A stretch of DNA of 64,000 nt from Morganella morganii_D (GCA_044772875.1 CP173058.1:806001-870000); one strand, 5' to 3'. Shown: positions 9,614 through 18,412, counted from the stretch's first letter. A program made the numbers and translations. Notes: generated by a model not told the origin, from the sequence alone.

Positions 9614-10561
9614 ATGATGATATTGGATAATCAAAATAAATGGCTGATGCTGGTATTATTTATATTTTCCATGCAGGCTACAGCTGACTGCGGCAACACC
9701 ACTGCCGTACTCAAAACAGCAGAATCACATCTGCGGGCACGTATTGAAGGCAAAATCAGTGCTGGTACATTGCTGGCTACTGATATATTGCAGGTAGATG
9801 ATATTTCCGCCTGTAATAACAGCGCATATGAGGAATTATGGCTGGTGACAACTCAGCTGAACAGTGACTCACCACCTGAATTTTTCAGAATGCTCAACGG
9901 GGTACCTGCATATTATCTTAATAAGGATTATGCATATTCCGTCCGTCTGGACGGAGTACAGCCTTATTCATCACAGGGGGTGCCTTTTTCTGCGGAAAAC
10001 CGGAACGGCATTATGTACATTCCCCGTGTATTAATTTCCGTCTATGCGGCAACAGATAATCCGGAACCGCTGAGATTACCATCATCACAGGTCGGGCTGA
10101 TAAAGAATGACAAGCACGAAACGGTTGCGAGGCTTAAATTATCTGCCAATATCGATACCGTTGAAACATGTGTAATTGATACCCCGCAGATAGTATATGA
10201 CTTCAGTGATCTGGAGCTCTCTGATTTTCCGGCAGAAACGGGCAGAACAGGTATCCGCTCTGATAATACACTTTCAGTCAGTTGCAGTAATGACAAAACA
10301 ACCAAACGTGTTTCTGTTATATTAAGCGAGGCAACACGTTTTGCTCAGGCAGATAAGGCGGTTATCGCCTCAACGAATCCGGCCATCGGGTTTGTGCTTT
10401 ATTACAATGACGAACAAATTACAGCGAAGAACAGGGCTTATCTCGGCGATATGCAAAAACAGTTAAACGCGTCTGTTACGGCATATATTTATAAACTGAA
10501 AAACCGGGTTGAGCCGGGAAAATTCTCGGGAACGGCGGAATATATTATCCGTTTTGACTGA
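9614..10561 (+). CDS. Fimbrial tip adhesin or minor subunit
   Basis: A 315-residue secreted protein (signal peptide to about residue 25, ending ATA) arranged as a two-domain tip adhesin: an N-terminal part that resembles nothing I know and a C-terminal pilin-like domain with a Cys pair (ETCVIDT and VSCSND) and a terminal GTAEYIIRFD beta-strand suitable for donor-strand exchange. Its position after the usher and its length fit a receptor-binding tip subunit. The ligand cannot be inferred. The stop codon is formed by the first units of a GACT repeat tract that continues into the intergenic region. Confidence 0.75.
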   Translation: MMILDNQNKWLMLVLFIFSMQATADCGNTTAVLKTAESHLRARIEGKISAGTLLATDILQVDDISACNNSAYEELWLVTTQLNSDSPPEFFRMLNGVPAYYLNKDYAYSVRLDGVQPYSSQGVPFSAENRNGIMYIPRVLISVYAATDNPEPLRLPSSQVGLIKNDKHETVARLKLSANIDTVETCVIDTPQIVYDFSDLELSDFPAETGRTGIRSDNTLSVSCSNDKTTKRVSVILSEATRFAQADKAVIASTNPAIGFVLYYNDEQITAKNRAYLGDMQKQLNASVTAYIYKLKNRVEPGKFSGTAEYIIRFD

Positions 10562-10606
10562 CTGACTGACTGACTGACTGACTGACGGATGGACGGATGG
10601 ACGGAT
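10556..10606. repeat. Tetranucleotide repeat tract at the adhesin stop codon
   Basis: Nearly eight copies of GACT (10556-10586) are followed directly by alternating GGAT and GGAC units (10587-10606). The adhesin stop codon TGA lies within the first two GACT units. Because the stop comes at the upstream edge, gain or loss of units would not alter the protein. The tract could affect transcript ending or mRNA stability between the fimbrial operon and convergent rnfH. No role is established. Confidence 0.9.
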
Positions 10607-10649
10607 ATCTGCATTGCCTCTCGGAATGATCTGTCCGGGAGGTGTGCAA

Positions 10650-10949
10650 TCAGCTCTCTTTCTTTTTACGACCGGCTTCTTCTGCCCGCTTGCGGCGCAT
10701 TTCTTTCGGATCTGCGATCAGCGGGCGGTATATTTCCACACGGTCACCATCACGGACAATATCGGTCAGTTTTACCGGGCGGCTGAAAATACCGACTTTA
10801 TTCTGCGTTAAATCCACATCATCCCGTAATGATAAAATACCGGAGGCGAGAATAACGGCTTCCACGGTGGCGCCTTCGCTTATTTTCACCGGGATCAGAA
10901 ATTGTTTACCGGGCAGGGCATAGCAGACTTCAGCGGAAATATCAGACAC
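10650..10949 (-). CDS. rnfH: RnfH family ubiquitin-like protein
   Basis: A 99-residue RnfH homologue. The run DGDRVEIYRPLIADPKE in the C-terminal half is nearly identical to the E. coli protein (YfjF), and NKVGIFSRPVKL precedes it. The fold is a beta-grasp of the ubiquitin/ThiS type; the biochemical role is unclear. The start is a GTG preceded by AGAGG. It overlaps the 3' end of ratA by eight bases, the same gene pair and order as in E. coli. Confidence 0.93.
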   Translation of the reverse strand: MSDISAEVCYALPGKQFLIPVKISEGATVEAVILASGILSLRDDVDLTQNKVGIFSRPVKLTDIVRDGDRVEIYRPLIADPKEMRRKRAEEAGRKKKES

Positions 10950-11376
10950 GGTAAACCTCTTTTGCCCGTTTGGTAAATGCCATCACCATATTGCCGGCCA
11001 GCTCTTTAAATATACGGCCGAAGGCCAGCTCAACCAGTTTATTGGTGAATTCAAAATCCAGATTCAGCTCAACTTTACACGCATCCTGACTCAGCGGAAT
11101 AAACGACCAGCCCCCCATCAGTTTACGGAACGGCCCTTCCACTAACTGCATACGGATATGCTCATTACTGGTCAGCTGATTGCGGGTCACAAAGGTTTTA
11201 CTGATACCGGCTTTGGAAACATCCACAGACGCGGTCATTTCATCCCGGTCGTGACTGATAATACGGCTTCCCACACAGCCCGGTAAAAATTCCGGATATG
11301 CACGAACATCATTCACAAGGTTGTACATCTGTTCCACACTGAACGGAACCAGTGCGGAGCGGCTAATTTGCGGCAT
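10942..11376 (-). CDS. ratA: RatA, ribosome association toxin / START-like CoQ-binding protein
   Basis: A 144-residue polyketide-cyclase/START-like protein close to E. coli RatA (YfjG): MPQISRSALVPFSVEQMY at the N-terminus, then DVSKAGISKTFVTRNQLTS and FEFTNKLVELAFGRIF. In E. coli, RatA has been reported to inhibit 70S assembly, and homologues (Coq10-like) bind ubiquinone. The ATG at 11376 is chosen because AGGA lies upstream and the protein then begins like its homologues; an in-frame ATG six codons earlier is possible. It is divergent from smpB. Confidence 0.92.
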   Translation of the reverse strand: MPQISRSALVPFSVEQMYNLVNDVRAYPEFLPGCVGSRIISHDRDEMTASVDVSKAGISKTFVTRNQLTSNEHIRMQLVEGPFRKLMGGWSFIPLSQDACKVELNLDFEFTNKLVELAFGRIFKELAGNMVMAFTKRAKEVYRV

Positions 11377-11676
11377 AACACATCCTGCGGTCAAAAATCA
11401 CGAAACGGCGGAAATTATCGCCGCCTGTTAAATCCTATTATACTGTGCTCCGGCGCGGAGATAAATGCACAATACGGTATGTGCTGATGACAGAATGTAT
11501 CTTAATGACAATAAAGATGTTTGTCACAAAAAGCACTTGCGAAATCCCGCTGACATGTTAAAAACAGCGTACAGGGACAGAAAACCCGTAACGGTGCTTA
11601 AAATATCAGCATTTACTGTGCGACGGATAAATAAGCAATTTATTTCGGGTGTGCATAACGTATAATAGTGATCACT

Positions 11677-12159
11677 ATGACAAAGAAAAAAGCTCACAAA
11701 CCAGGCTCTGCCACCATCGCGCTGAATAAACGCGCCCGCCACGACTACTTTATCGAAGAAGAGATAGAGGCGGGTCTGGCGTTGCAGGGCTGGGAAGTCA
11801 AATCATTACGCGCAGGTAAAGCCAACCTGGGGGATAGCTACGTCATCCTCCGTGACGGCGAGGCTTTCCTGTTTGGTGCTAACTTCACACCGCTCAGCGT
11901 GGCATCATCCCACGTTGTCTGCGACCCGACCCGGACACGCAAACTGCTGCTCAATCAGCGTGAACTCGACAGCCTGTACGGCAAAATCAACCGTGACGGG
12001 CACACTGTAGTTGCGCTGTCACTGTACTGGAAAAACGCCTGGTGCAAAGTCAAAATCGGCATTGCCAAAGGTAAAAAAGAACACGACAAACGTGATGACA
12101 TCCGCGAACGTGAGTGGAAATTAGACAAAGCAAGAATTATGAAGCACGCAGGGCGTTAA
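11677..12159 (+). CDS. smpB: SmpB, tmRNA-binding protein
   Basis: A 160-residue SmpB, the same length as in E. coli, starting MTKKKAHKPGSATIALNKRA and ending with a basic tail. SmpB binds tmRNA and places it in the A site of stalled ribosomes for trans-translation. The gene lies immediately upstream of ssrA, as in E. coli. A GTG nine bases upstream is also in frame, but the ATG gives the conserved N-terminus. A TATAAT at 11661-11666 lies so close to the ATG that the transcript would be nearly leaderless, and I see no Shine-Dalgarno sequence. Confidence 0.97.
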   Translation: MTKKKAHKPGSATIALNKRARHDYFIEEEIEAGLALQGWEVKSLRAGKANLGDSYVILRDGEAFLFGANFTPLSVASSHVVCDPTRTRKLLLNQRELDSLYGKINRDGHTVVALSLYWKNAWCKVKIGIAKGKKEHDKRDDIREREWKLDKARIMKHAGR

Positions 12160-12207
12160 CTACTGGTATTCTGTACTGATTTTCTGATATACTGTGTTTC
12201 ACAACTT

Positions 12208-12571
12208 GGGGCTGATTCTGGATTCGACGGGATTTGCGAAACCCAAGGTGCATGCCGTGGGGCGGTTGGCCACGATAAAAGCCGCAAAAAAATAGTCGCA
12301 AACGACGAAAACTACGCTTTAGCAGCTTAATAACCTGCTCAGAGCCCTCTCTCCCCAGCCTCCGCTCTTAGGACGGGGATCAAGAGAGGTCAAACCCAAA
12401 AGAGATCGTGCGGAGTCCCTGCCCGGGGATGAAGCATTAAAACGAATCGGGCTAGTTTGTTAGTGGCGTGTCTGTCCGCAGCTGGCAAGCGAATGTAAAG
12501 ACCAGACTAAGCATGTAGTACCGAAGGTGTAGAAATTTCGGACGCGGGTTCAACTCCCGCCAGCTCCACCA
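12208..12571 (+). ncRNA. ssrA: tmRNA (one-piece)
   Basis: The 5' end GGGGCTGATTCTGG and the 3' end with a T-loop (GGTTCAACTCC) and acceptor ending CCA match enterobacterial tmRNA; the length of 364 nt is as expected. The resume codon GCA at 12298 opens a tag frame, ANDENYALAA, ending in TAA at 12328-12330. A TATACT (12188-12193) serves as a -10 box. With SmpB this RNA rescues stalled ribosomes. Its 3' terminus is also the attachment site of the downstream island and is regenerated by the insertion. Confidence 0.98.
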
Positions 12572-12648
12572 AATTATCTTCTAAGGACGTCCAAAGAAGA
12601 CTGAAAAGCCCGCTAACTCAATGAGTTGCGGGCTTTTTTATGTCCTGC
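12566..12648 (+). repeat. Left attachment repeat (attL) at tmRNA 3' end
   Basis: An 83-base segment starting in the tmRNA CCACCA end and running through the ssrA terminator recurs at 18413-18495. The first 45 bases are identical in both copies, and a few substitutions occur beyond. This fits the duplication produced by tyrosine-recombinase integration into the 3' end of ssrA. Confidence 0.9.
12604..12639 (+). terminator. ssrA Rho-independent terminator
   Basis: The arms AAAGCCCGC and GCGGGCTTT enclose a loop containing ACTCAATGAGT and are followed by a T-run. It lies 33 bases after the tmRNA CCA. The copy in the right repeat has substitutions that weaken the stem. Confidence 0.9.
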
Positions 12649-12682
12649 GCAGTCTGATGTCACCTAATTAAATCCAATCATC

Positions 12683-12735
12683 TTAGGCACCTTGATAGGC
12701 ACCTCGTTAACCTTTATAGTTTTTGAGGTGCCTAA
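12683..12735. promoter_or_regulatory. Candidate arm-type integrase-binding sites, left end
   Basis: Two direct copies of TAGGCACCT (within 12683-12704) and one inverted copy, AGGTGCCTAA (12726-12735), lie between the attachment core and the integrase start. The same double motif recurs at 18321-18342 near the other end. This is the pattern expected for arm-type sites of a P4-like integrase. Confidence 0.65.
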
Positions 12736-12754
12736 AAACAATGGAACATCAAAA

Positions 12755-13921
12755 ATGGCAAGACAAACCAAACCCTTATCCGCAAAAGAGATCGACTCAG
12801 CAAAGCCAAAACAGAGTGATTATGTCCTCTATGATGGCGATGGATTAGAACTATTGGTAAAATCCAATGGCAGCAAGCTGTGGTCATTTCGCTACATTCG
12901 CCCTCTCACTAAGAAACGAGCTAAAAAAAGCCTTGGTTCTTACCCTGCTGTCAGCCTTGCTGATGCACGTAGCTATCGTCTTGAAGCAAGAACACTGCTC
13001 GCTAAACAGATAGACCCACAAGATCACCATAAAGAGCAAGTCCGTAACACCTTAGAAGCTAAGGCAAATACCTTTCAACTTGTTGCTGAACGTTGGTGGG
13101 AAGTGAAGAAGTCCACCGTAACCGAAGATTACGGTAACGATATTTGGCGTTCACTTGAACGAGATGTCTTTCCCGCTATTGGAGATATCAGCATTACCGA
13201 TATCAAAGCGCATATATTGGTCCAAGCAATACAACCGGTTCAATCTAGAGGTGCGTTAGAAACCGTTCGTCGCCTATGTCAGCGTATCAACGAAGTGATG
13301 ATCTATGCTCAAAATACTGGCTTAATTGATGCCGTTCCAAGTATCAACATTGGCAAGGCTTTTGAAAAGCCCAAGAAAAAGAATATGCCAAGTATTCCCC
13401 CTGATCAGCTACCAAAGCTCATGCAGACAATGCGTACAGCTAGTATTAGCCTATCGACTCGATGTTTGTTTATGTGGCAGCTGCTTACCATATCCCGCCC
13501 AGCCGAAGCCGCTGAAGCCCGTTGGGATGAAATCAACTTTGAAAACAAAGAATGGCAGATACCTGCAGCCAGAATGAAGATGAACCGTGAACATACTGTT
13601 CCGTTATTTGATGCTGCTTTGGCTATCTTAGAGTTAATGAAACCACTCAGTGGTAATCGTAAGTTTATCTTTCCTAGCCGTATCAAACCTACTCAACCCA
13701 TGAATAGCCAAACCGTCAATGCTGCACTAAAACGCGCCGGATTCGGTGGTGTATTGGTTTCTCACGGTCTTCGTTCAATTGCCAGCACCGCACTTAATGA
13801 ACAGGGTTTTCCACCAGATGTAATTGAAGCCGCCCTTGCGCACGTTGATAAAAATGAGGTTCGTCGCGCATATAACCGCAGTGACTACTTAGAACAAAGA
13901 CGCCCCATGATGCAATGGTGA
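12755..13921 (+). CDS. int: P4-type tyrosine recombinase (island integrase)
   Basis: A 388-residue integrase. The N-terminal arm-binding domain begins MARQTKPLSAKEID, and the catalytic domain shows the R-HxxR-H-Y set: SRPAEAAEARW (first Arg), SHGLRSIAST (His and second Arg), ALAHVDKNEVRRAYNRSDY (His and nucleophile Tyr). All catalytic residues are present, so it should be active. It points away from ssrA, directly beside the left attachment repeat, as in most ssrA islands. The ATG at 12755 gives the conserved N-terminus; an in-frame ATG at 12692 would overlap the arm-type sites. Confidence 0.95.
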   Translation: MARQTKPLSAKEIDSAKPKQSDYVLYDGDGLELLVKSNGSKLWSFRYIRPLTKKRAKKSLGSYPAVSLADARSYRLEARTLLAKQIDPQDHHKEQVRNTLEAKANTFQLVAERWWEVKKSTVTEDYGNDIWRSLERDVFPAIGDISITDIKAHILVQAIQPVQSRGALETVRRLCQRINEVMIYAQNTGLIDAVPSINIGKAFEKPKKKNMPSIPPDQLPKLMQTMRTASISLSTRCLFMWQLLTISRPAEAAEARWDEINFENKEWQIPAARMKMNREHTVPLFDAALAILELMKPLSGNRKFIFPSRIKPTQPMNSQTVNAALKRAGFGGVLVSHGLRSIASTALNEQGFPPDVIEAALAHVDKNEVRRAYNRSDYLEQRRPMMQW

Positions 13922-13998
13922 GCTGATTTTATTGAATCGGCTGATAGGGGAAGTATTATTGAAGGTGGGATCAGGGGGATATCATTAGTTGGGTAGTT

Positions 13999-14038
13999 TG
14001 TTATAGTACCAGCTCAAATTTGAGCTGGTACTATAACA
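13999..14038. repeat. 40-bp perfect palindrome
   Basis: Two 20-base arms meet without a spacer; the left arm reads TGTTATAGTACCAGCTCAAA and the right arm is its exact complement. It lies in the 381-base gap between int and the sigma-like/HNH gene. It could be a cruciform, a transcript hairpin or an operator for a dimeric regulator. No T-run follows, so it is not a simple terminator. The remainder of the gap shows no gene. Confidence 0.95.
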
Positions 14039-14302
14039 GTAAAGAGGCACCATCTATATGTCAGTTCTGTGCCAAAAACAGATGTTTCAAAGTTGAATGG
14101 CAAATCGGTTCTATCGCTACATCCCGAACTTTACTAACTTCAACTGTGTTTCTGAAACTTCCCAGTAACTTCCTATTGTAAAACACTCGTGCACATTGTA
14201 ATTTTTTGAAATATTAGGTAGTGATTTTTCAATTAACTTATCAGGCGTTACTGAAAAGTCTACATAATAATTGTTAGGCGATTCCCCAACTAAGGAGTAT
14301 GG

Positions 14303-15853
14303 ATGGGCATTGAAAGTGAATTGATAGAATTCCTAGAGAACAGCATCAAAGATGGTGCGAATAAGGCTAGAGATATTGAAATTATAAAATTCTACTATGG
14401 CCTAGATGAATCACCTTGGCCCACACTAGAGGAAACTGCAAACCGATTTGGTGTTGGGACTAGAGAAAGAATTAGGCAATTACTAAATTCAAAATTCCGA
14501 AACAATGTCAGCAAAAACTCTATTCCATCACTAAATGGTTTTATTCAAACTTTGCAGTCCAGAGAATATTGGCAGCTTTCAGGGCTGGAAGAAGAAACTT
14601 ATAACTCTGGGTTAGTCAGGAAGGAAAGCCACTTAAAGGGAATATTTAATCTAATTGAGGATGTAAATCTTGACTGCGGGTTCGAATTTTACACCCCTGA
14701 GTTAAATCGAGCCACGAGAAACTCGATTGTAACTAGTAAGAACATATTTTTGATTAGGAATTCCAGTATCAAGAACGTCGAAAAGTTAGTCAAAAAAGCA
14801 AAAAATCTCCCAGGTCGCTGTGGTATTGCAAACTTAAATTATCTAAAAGAAGAGATCGGTCAGTACTATTCGTTAGTTTCATCGCTAATTGCAAGCTCAC
14901 CTATGTCTTGGGTTAGAGTGATTGGCGATGATTACTGGTATATTTTTGAGAATAGAGATAACACCATTATAAACTACAGTGAAAAGGTTTTTAGTGTTGT
15001 TGAAAACTGTGACCCATCCAGGCTGGCAGAGGCATATAGAAATGCCCTTGACGGAAGGAGCTATAAGTATCCGTACCCACCTGCAGAAATTATCGATGAC
15101 TACTTAAGAAGTTCTATCTATATGATTAACACTGATTCTGGACTGAGGTTCATCGGTGAAACTACAAAACTTAATGAGATCGAAGAAGACTTAATATCTT
15201 TTTTTGAATCTTCCGGAAGTGCGTCATTTCCAACGCTTGACAAATACTTATCGAAAAAAAACTATGGAAGACCGTATATATTAAAAACTACAAATTTTTC
15301 ACCATTAGTATATGTAGATAAGACCAAAGGTAGAAAATATTATGTGTATAGTCTAGTTGGCCATCAAATTTCTGCACAGAATAACACCTCAAGTATGGAT
15401 AAGTATGAATTTTATCTTCGTAGATTAAGAGATCTTCTCGATATTGGAACGGATGAGACAAGAGAGCAGAAAGCAAGAAAAGAACAACATATATTACAAG
15501 AGTGGCTTTTTAGGGATAAAACGCATGAAGCTTGCGCTATCTGCGGACAAGAGTTCAGTGTGAAAACTTTAGTAGCGGCACATAAAAAACCAAGATCGGA
15601 TTGTAATGATGCGGAACGCTTAGATCCATATATTGTTATGCCCGTGTGCTTGATGGGGTGTGATTATCTTTACGAAAATATGTATGTCTATATCGACGGT
15701 ATTGAAATTAAACGTGGCCTGCCGCTTTCGAACGCAAGAGCTGAATCAAGGGTCATTGATGACCTTGTTGGGCGGAAAGTTGAACCAAAATGGCTTTTAG
15801 GAAATCAGTATTATTTTCGTTCGCCTAACAAAGTCTTTAGATTAGCCCCATAG
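14303..15853 (+). CDS. Sigma-70 region-4-like / HNH nuclease fusion protein
   Basis: A 516-residue protein. Residues about 20-65 (YYGLDESPWPTLEETANRFG, then RERIRQLL) match the helix-turn-helix of sigma-70 region 4. The middle looks like repeated winged-helix segments without a match I know. Residues about 415-470 form an HNH-type nuclease: CAICG zinc knuckle, VAAHKKPRS with the His, and a VCLMGCDYLYE block. A TAAGGAGT ribosome-binding site precedes the ATG. It sits alone downstream of the integrase, the place where defence genes are often carried. DNA targeting by the HTH and cutting by the HNH is a reasonable guess but untested. Codon use is AT-rich relative to core genes. Confidence 0.7.
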   Translation: MGIESELIEFLENSIKDGANKARDIEIIKFYYGLDESPWPTLEETANRFGVGTRERIRQLLNSKFRNNVSKNSIPSLNGFIQTLQSREYWQLSGLEEETYNSGLVRKESHLKGIFNLIEDVNLDCGFEFYTPELNRATRNSIVTSKNIFLIRNSSIKNVEKLVKKAKNLPGRCGIANLNYLKEEIGQYYSLVSSLIASSPMSWVRVIGDDYWYIFENRDNTIINYSEKVFSVVENCDPSRLAEAYRNALDGRSYKYPYPPAEIIDDYLRSSIYMINTDSGLRFIGETTKLNEIEEDLISFFESSGSASFPTLDKYLSKKNYGRPYILKTTNFSPLVYVDKTKGRKYYVYSLVGHQISAQNNTSSMDKYEFYLRRLRDLLDIGTDETREQKARKEQHILQEWLFRDKTHEACAICGQEFSVKTLVAAHKKPRSDCNDAERLDPYIVMPVCLMGCDYLYENMYVYIDGIEIKRGLPLSNARAESRVIDDLVGRKVEPKWLLGNQYYFRSPNKVFRLAP

Positions 15854-15891
15854 ATCACCAGACACTTCGCCTCTCTTAAAATAAGAGGTAG

Positions 15892-17057
15892 TCTTGGAAC
15901 TTATCTATCGATTCGTTAAATACTCTTTTTGAAATTGCGGTAAAAAATGGGTGCAGAGATAGCTTGAACAGAATCATTAAAGAACGTTGTTCTGCTCTTT
16001 TATCTGAAAATATTAATCAATATGAAGAAGATGAAAATACGGCAAGAAAAAAATATTTTGGCTCGTTCGTGGTTTCTATTTTTTAGACGACATAACTAAT
16101 GAACATTGGGACATTCTAAAATCCTCAAAAGATAATTTACTTCTTTTTGAACAAATTTCTGGGGGCTTAGGTAATCATGATGATCAATCTTGGCCCAAAC
16201 TTCCCTCTATAAAAATTGAAATGATCTTGAATGCTTTTTTTGATAAATGGCCTGCAATTAAATTACCTAATAGTTGGGGTAGTGATAGTCCCAATGAAGA
16301 AAAAAGTTATAGATTCTTAACTGGATTGATATTCAAAATAAGCTCAGATGATGCTGTTGAATCTTTAGATGTACTCAAGCGTCTTATGAGTGATCTTCGC
16401 TTTAATTCAATGAATAAAGAACTACAAAGTATATATGCCAGCCAAATTAGAAAATTTGCTCTCCAAGATTTTGCACCACCAACACCTCTAGAAATTGTTA
16501 AATTATTAGATCATGGTACGATTATTACAGTTGAAGGGTTACGCAAGCTCATTATCCAGGAGCTATATGAATTCCAAAAGTCAATACATGGAGGAGAGTT
16601 TAACCCAGTAGATCGTTTTTATGAAAAAGATGAACGATTAGATGAAGTTAGGTCTACACAAATAATCGCTGAACGACTAAGTTTAAGACTTGAACCTCAA
16701 GGTATAACTATAACACCAGAGCACCAATTAAAAGATCAAAATAGAAGCGATTTTTCTGCATCCAAAGTTATTAATGGCAAACGACGCCTACTCGTAACCG
16801 AAGTAAAAGGGCAATGGCACAGAGAACTCTATGATGCAGCTTCATCTCAGCTATATGAGCGTTATTCGATTCATCCTGATGCTGAGCCGCAAGGTATATT
16901 CCTTGTCATATGGTTTGGTGAAATGGAAAGTGTTGCTGGTAGGAAAAAACATGGTTTGAAATCTGCCCAAGAGCTTAAAAATAGTATTGAAGCAAAGCTC
17001 CCTGCTGAACTGCGAAAATTTATAGATATTTTTGTTCTAGACGTATCTAGGAAATAA
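15892..17057 (+). pseudogene. Frameshifted gene with C-terminal PD-(D/E)XK-like nuclease domain
   Basis: The open frame 16221-17057 (278 codons) has clear coding continuity further upstream: the same frame reads back to about 16054 (FLDDITNEHWDIL, SWPKLPSIKIEM), and an alternative frame covers 15892-16053 (LNRIIKERCSALLSENINQY). The switch falls at an A7 run at 16047-16053. The C-terminal part has RSDFSASK followed by VTEVKGQWH, a D-x(n)-ExK nuclease pattern, then a segment ending IFLVIWFG. It looks like the 3' end of a larger defence-type gene whose 5' part is lost. Whether 16221-17057 is still translated from its ATG is unknown. Confidence 0.55.
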
Positions 17058-17179
17058 ACTGCTAACTATAAAATCCATCATTTTATAGTTACACTACTGG
17101 TTGGAAGCATTAATAAAAATAATTCTCGTGATATTCAATATACTGAGGTAAATAATAATTTATGAAGTACAGCCCTCAC

Positions 17180-18076
17180 TCAAATACTAAATGTTGGGCG
17201 TAAACCCGGGTATTCCTCTGATTCCATTTGTATAGCTAGGTCTGATATCATTATTCTACGTAAGGTAGATGCTGCAATAAATTGAATGCCTAATGCCAAT
17301 CGCACAACCTGAAGACGTTTAAGCCCCACTGGCTTATAACGGCTAGCCACATAATGAGGCATATTATCAATCACAGCTTTAATTTGTCTATCATCACGAT
17401 GGGGTATTTTCTCCATCATAGCCTGTGACAAATATGTAAGGTTATGGCCATTTTTACCTTTCAAGACATTTAAATCAACACCACTCCATACCAAAGCTGC
17501 TTTAATGGAAAGCTCTGCGACCATGCAGATGGGCTGAATAACTGAATCATGGCTAAAGCTATTCGGCAGTGTATTTGCTATATCTTCAAGATTAGAGCGA
17601 GACATTTTCCAGAGTATTAATGCTTCTGAGGCACACGATTCTGAGGCATATGCTTCTATTTCATTCAAACCCATAGTTAAATCATGAAGATCTGCAATAG
17701 CAAAAGATACTTCTGCTGCAATTGCTCTATCTTCTCGACACCACTCCCACCACTCTTGATTACTTGAAAAACCTGCTATTTGCCAAACCTCTAGTACGTT
17801 ATCTCCGTATAAGACAGGAAATATTGTTTTTCTAACTTGATCCATGGATGCAATCATACCTATTCCTGCACCAGGCCAGCTTGTTTTAACTTCAGGCATC
17901 ATGACAGTGTATGCATCTACGATACGTTGAACCTCTGGATTACTAAAAACACCAAGACTAAAATCTGCTCCTAATATGTCCATTGCAGCTGCTAACGGCC
18001 GCTGGTGAACGAGCACACCATCCTCAGAATATTTTTTATCCAATCTGCGCAGGTCATCAAGTGTCCACAGGCTCAT
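17180..18076 (-). CDS. Island protein of unknown function, possibly HEPN-like
   Basis: A 298-residue, mostly helical protein without signal peptide or membrane segments. The segment AELSIKAALVWSGVD followed by GHNLTYLSQ resembles the helical core of HEPN-type domains (E-L-x-K-A-x-L followed by G-H-x-L), but the R-x4-6-H nuclease motif is not seen, so activity as an RNase is doubtful. It is convergent with the decayed nuclease gene and lies within the ssrA island. The 335 bases upstream are AT-rich and hold no gene, only the arm-type repeat near the attachment site. Confidence 0.5.
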   Translation of the reverse strand: MSLWTLDDLRRLDKKYSEDGVLVHQRPLAAAMDILGADFSLGVFSNPEVQRIVDAYTVMMPEVKTSWPGAGIGMIASMDQVRKTIFPVLYGDNVLEVWQIAGFSSNQEWWEWCREDRAIAAEVSFAIADLHDLTMGLNEIEAYASESCASEALILWKMSRSNLEDIANTLPNSFSHDSVIQPICMVAELSIKAALVWSGVDLNVLKGKNGHNLTYLSQAMMEKIPHRDDRQIKAVIDNMPHYVASRYKPVGLKRLQVVRLALGIQFIAASTLRRIMISDLAIQMESEEYPGLRPTFSI

Positions 18077-18320
18077 ATCTATTTCCTTTCATCTTTAGCT
18101 AAAATCTTGTATAAAGATGTTATAAAATAACAAAATAAACTATCATTACTTAGTACAAACGAGTAAATATGACACTTAACTTTAAACACCATATTCGCCC
18201 TTTACAAGATTACCAGCAACAAAAGAAAAATAATAATTTCTACATTAACTGATAAAATACCAAGCTACCGTGAATAAGTGCCCCATTTATCCCGATGGCT
18301 AAAAAACAATCAAATTATTT

Positions 18321-18342
18321 TTAGGCACCTTATTAGGCACTT
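18321..18342. promoter_or_regulatory. Candidate arm-type integrase-binding site, right end
   Basis: TTAGGCACCT and TTAGGCACTT in tandem repeat the double motif found at 12683-12704 beside int. The site lies about 70 bases inside the right attachment repeat. A shared motif at both ends supports an integrase-bound intasome arm. Confidence 0.6.
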
Positions 18343-18412
18343 TTGAAAAGTTGAATTGAACATTAGTACTATAAAATCACTTAGTTAAGCGAAGAATTCA
18401 GACTCCGCTAGC

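Noticed and set aside
10556..10606. Repeat tract as a translational phase-variation switch
   Set aside because: The stop codon lies in the first repeat units, so unit number does not alter the adhesin frame, and no gene starts downstream on that strand.
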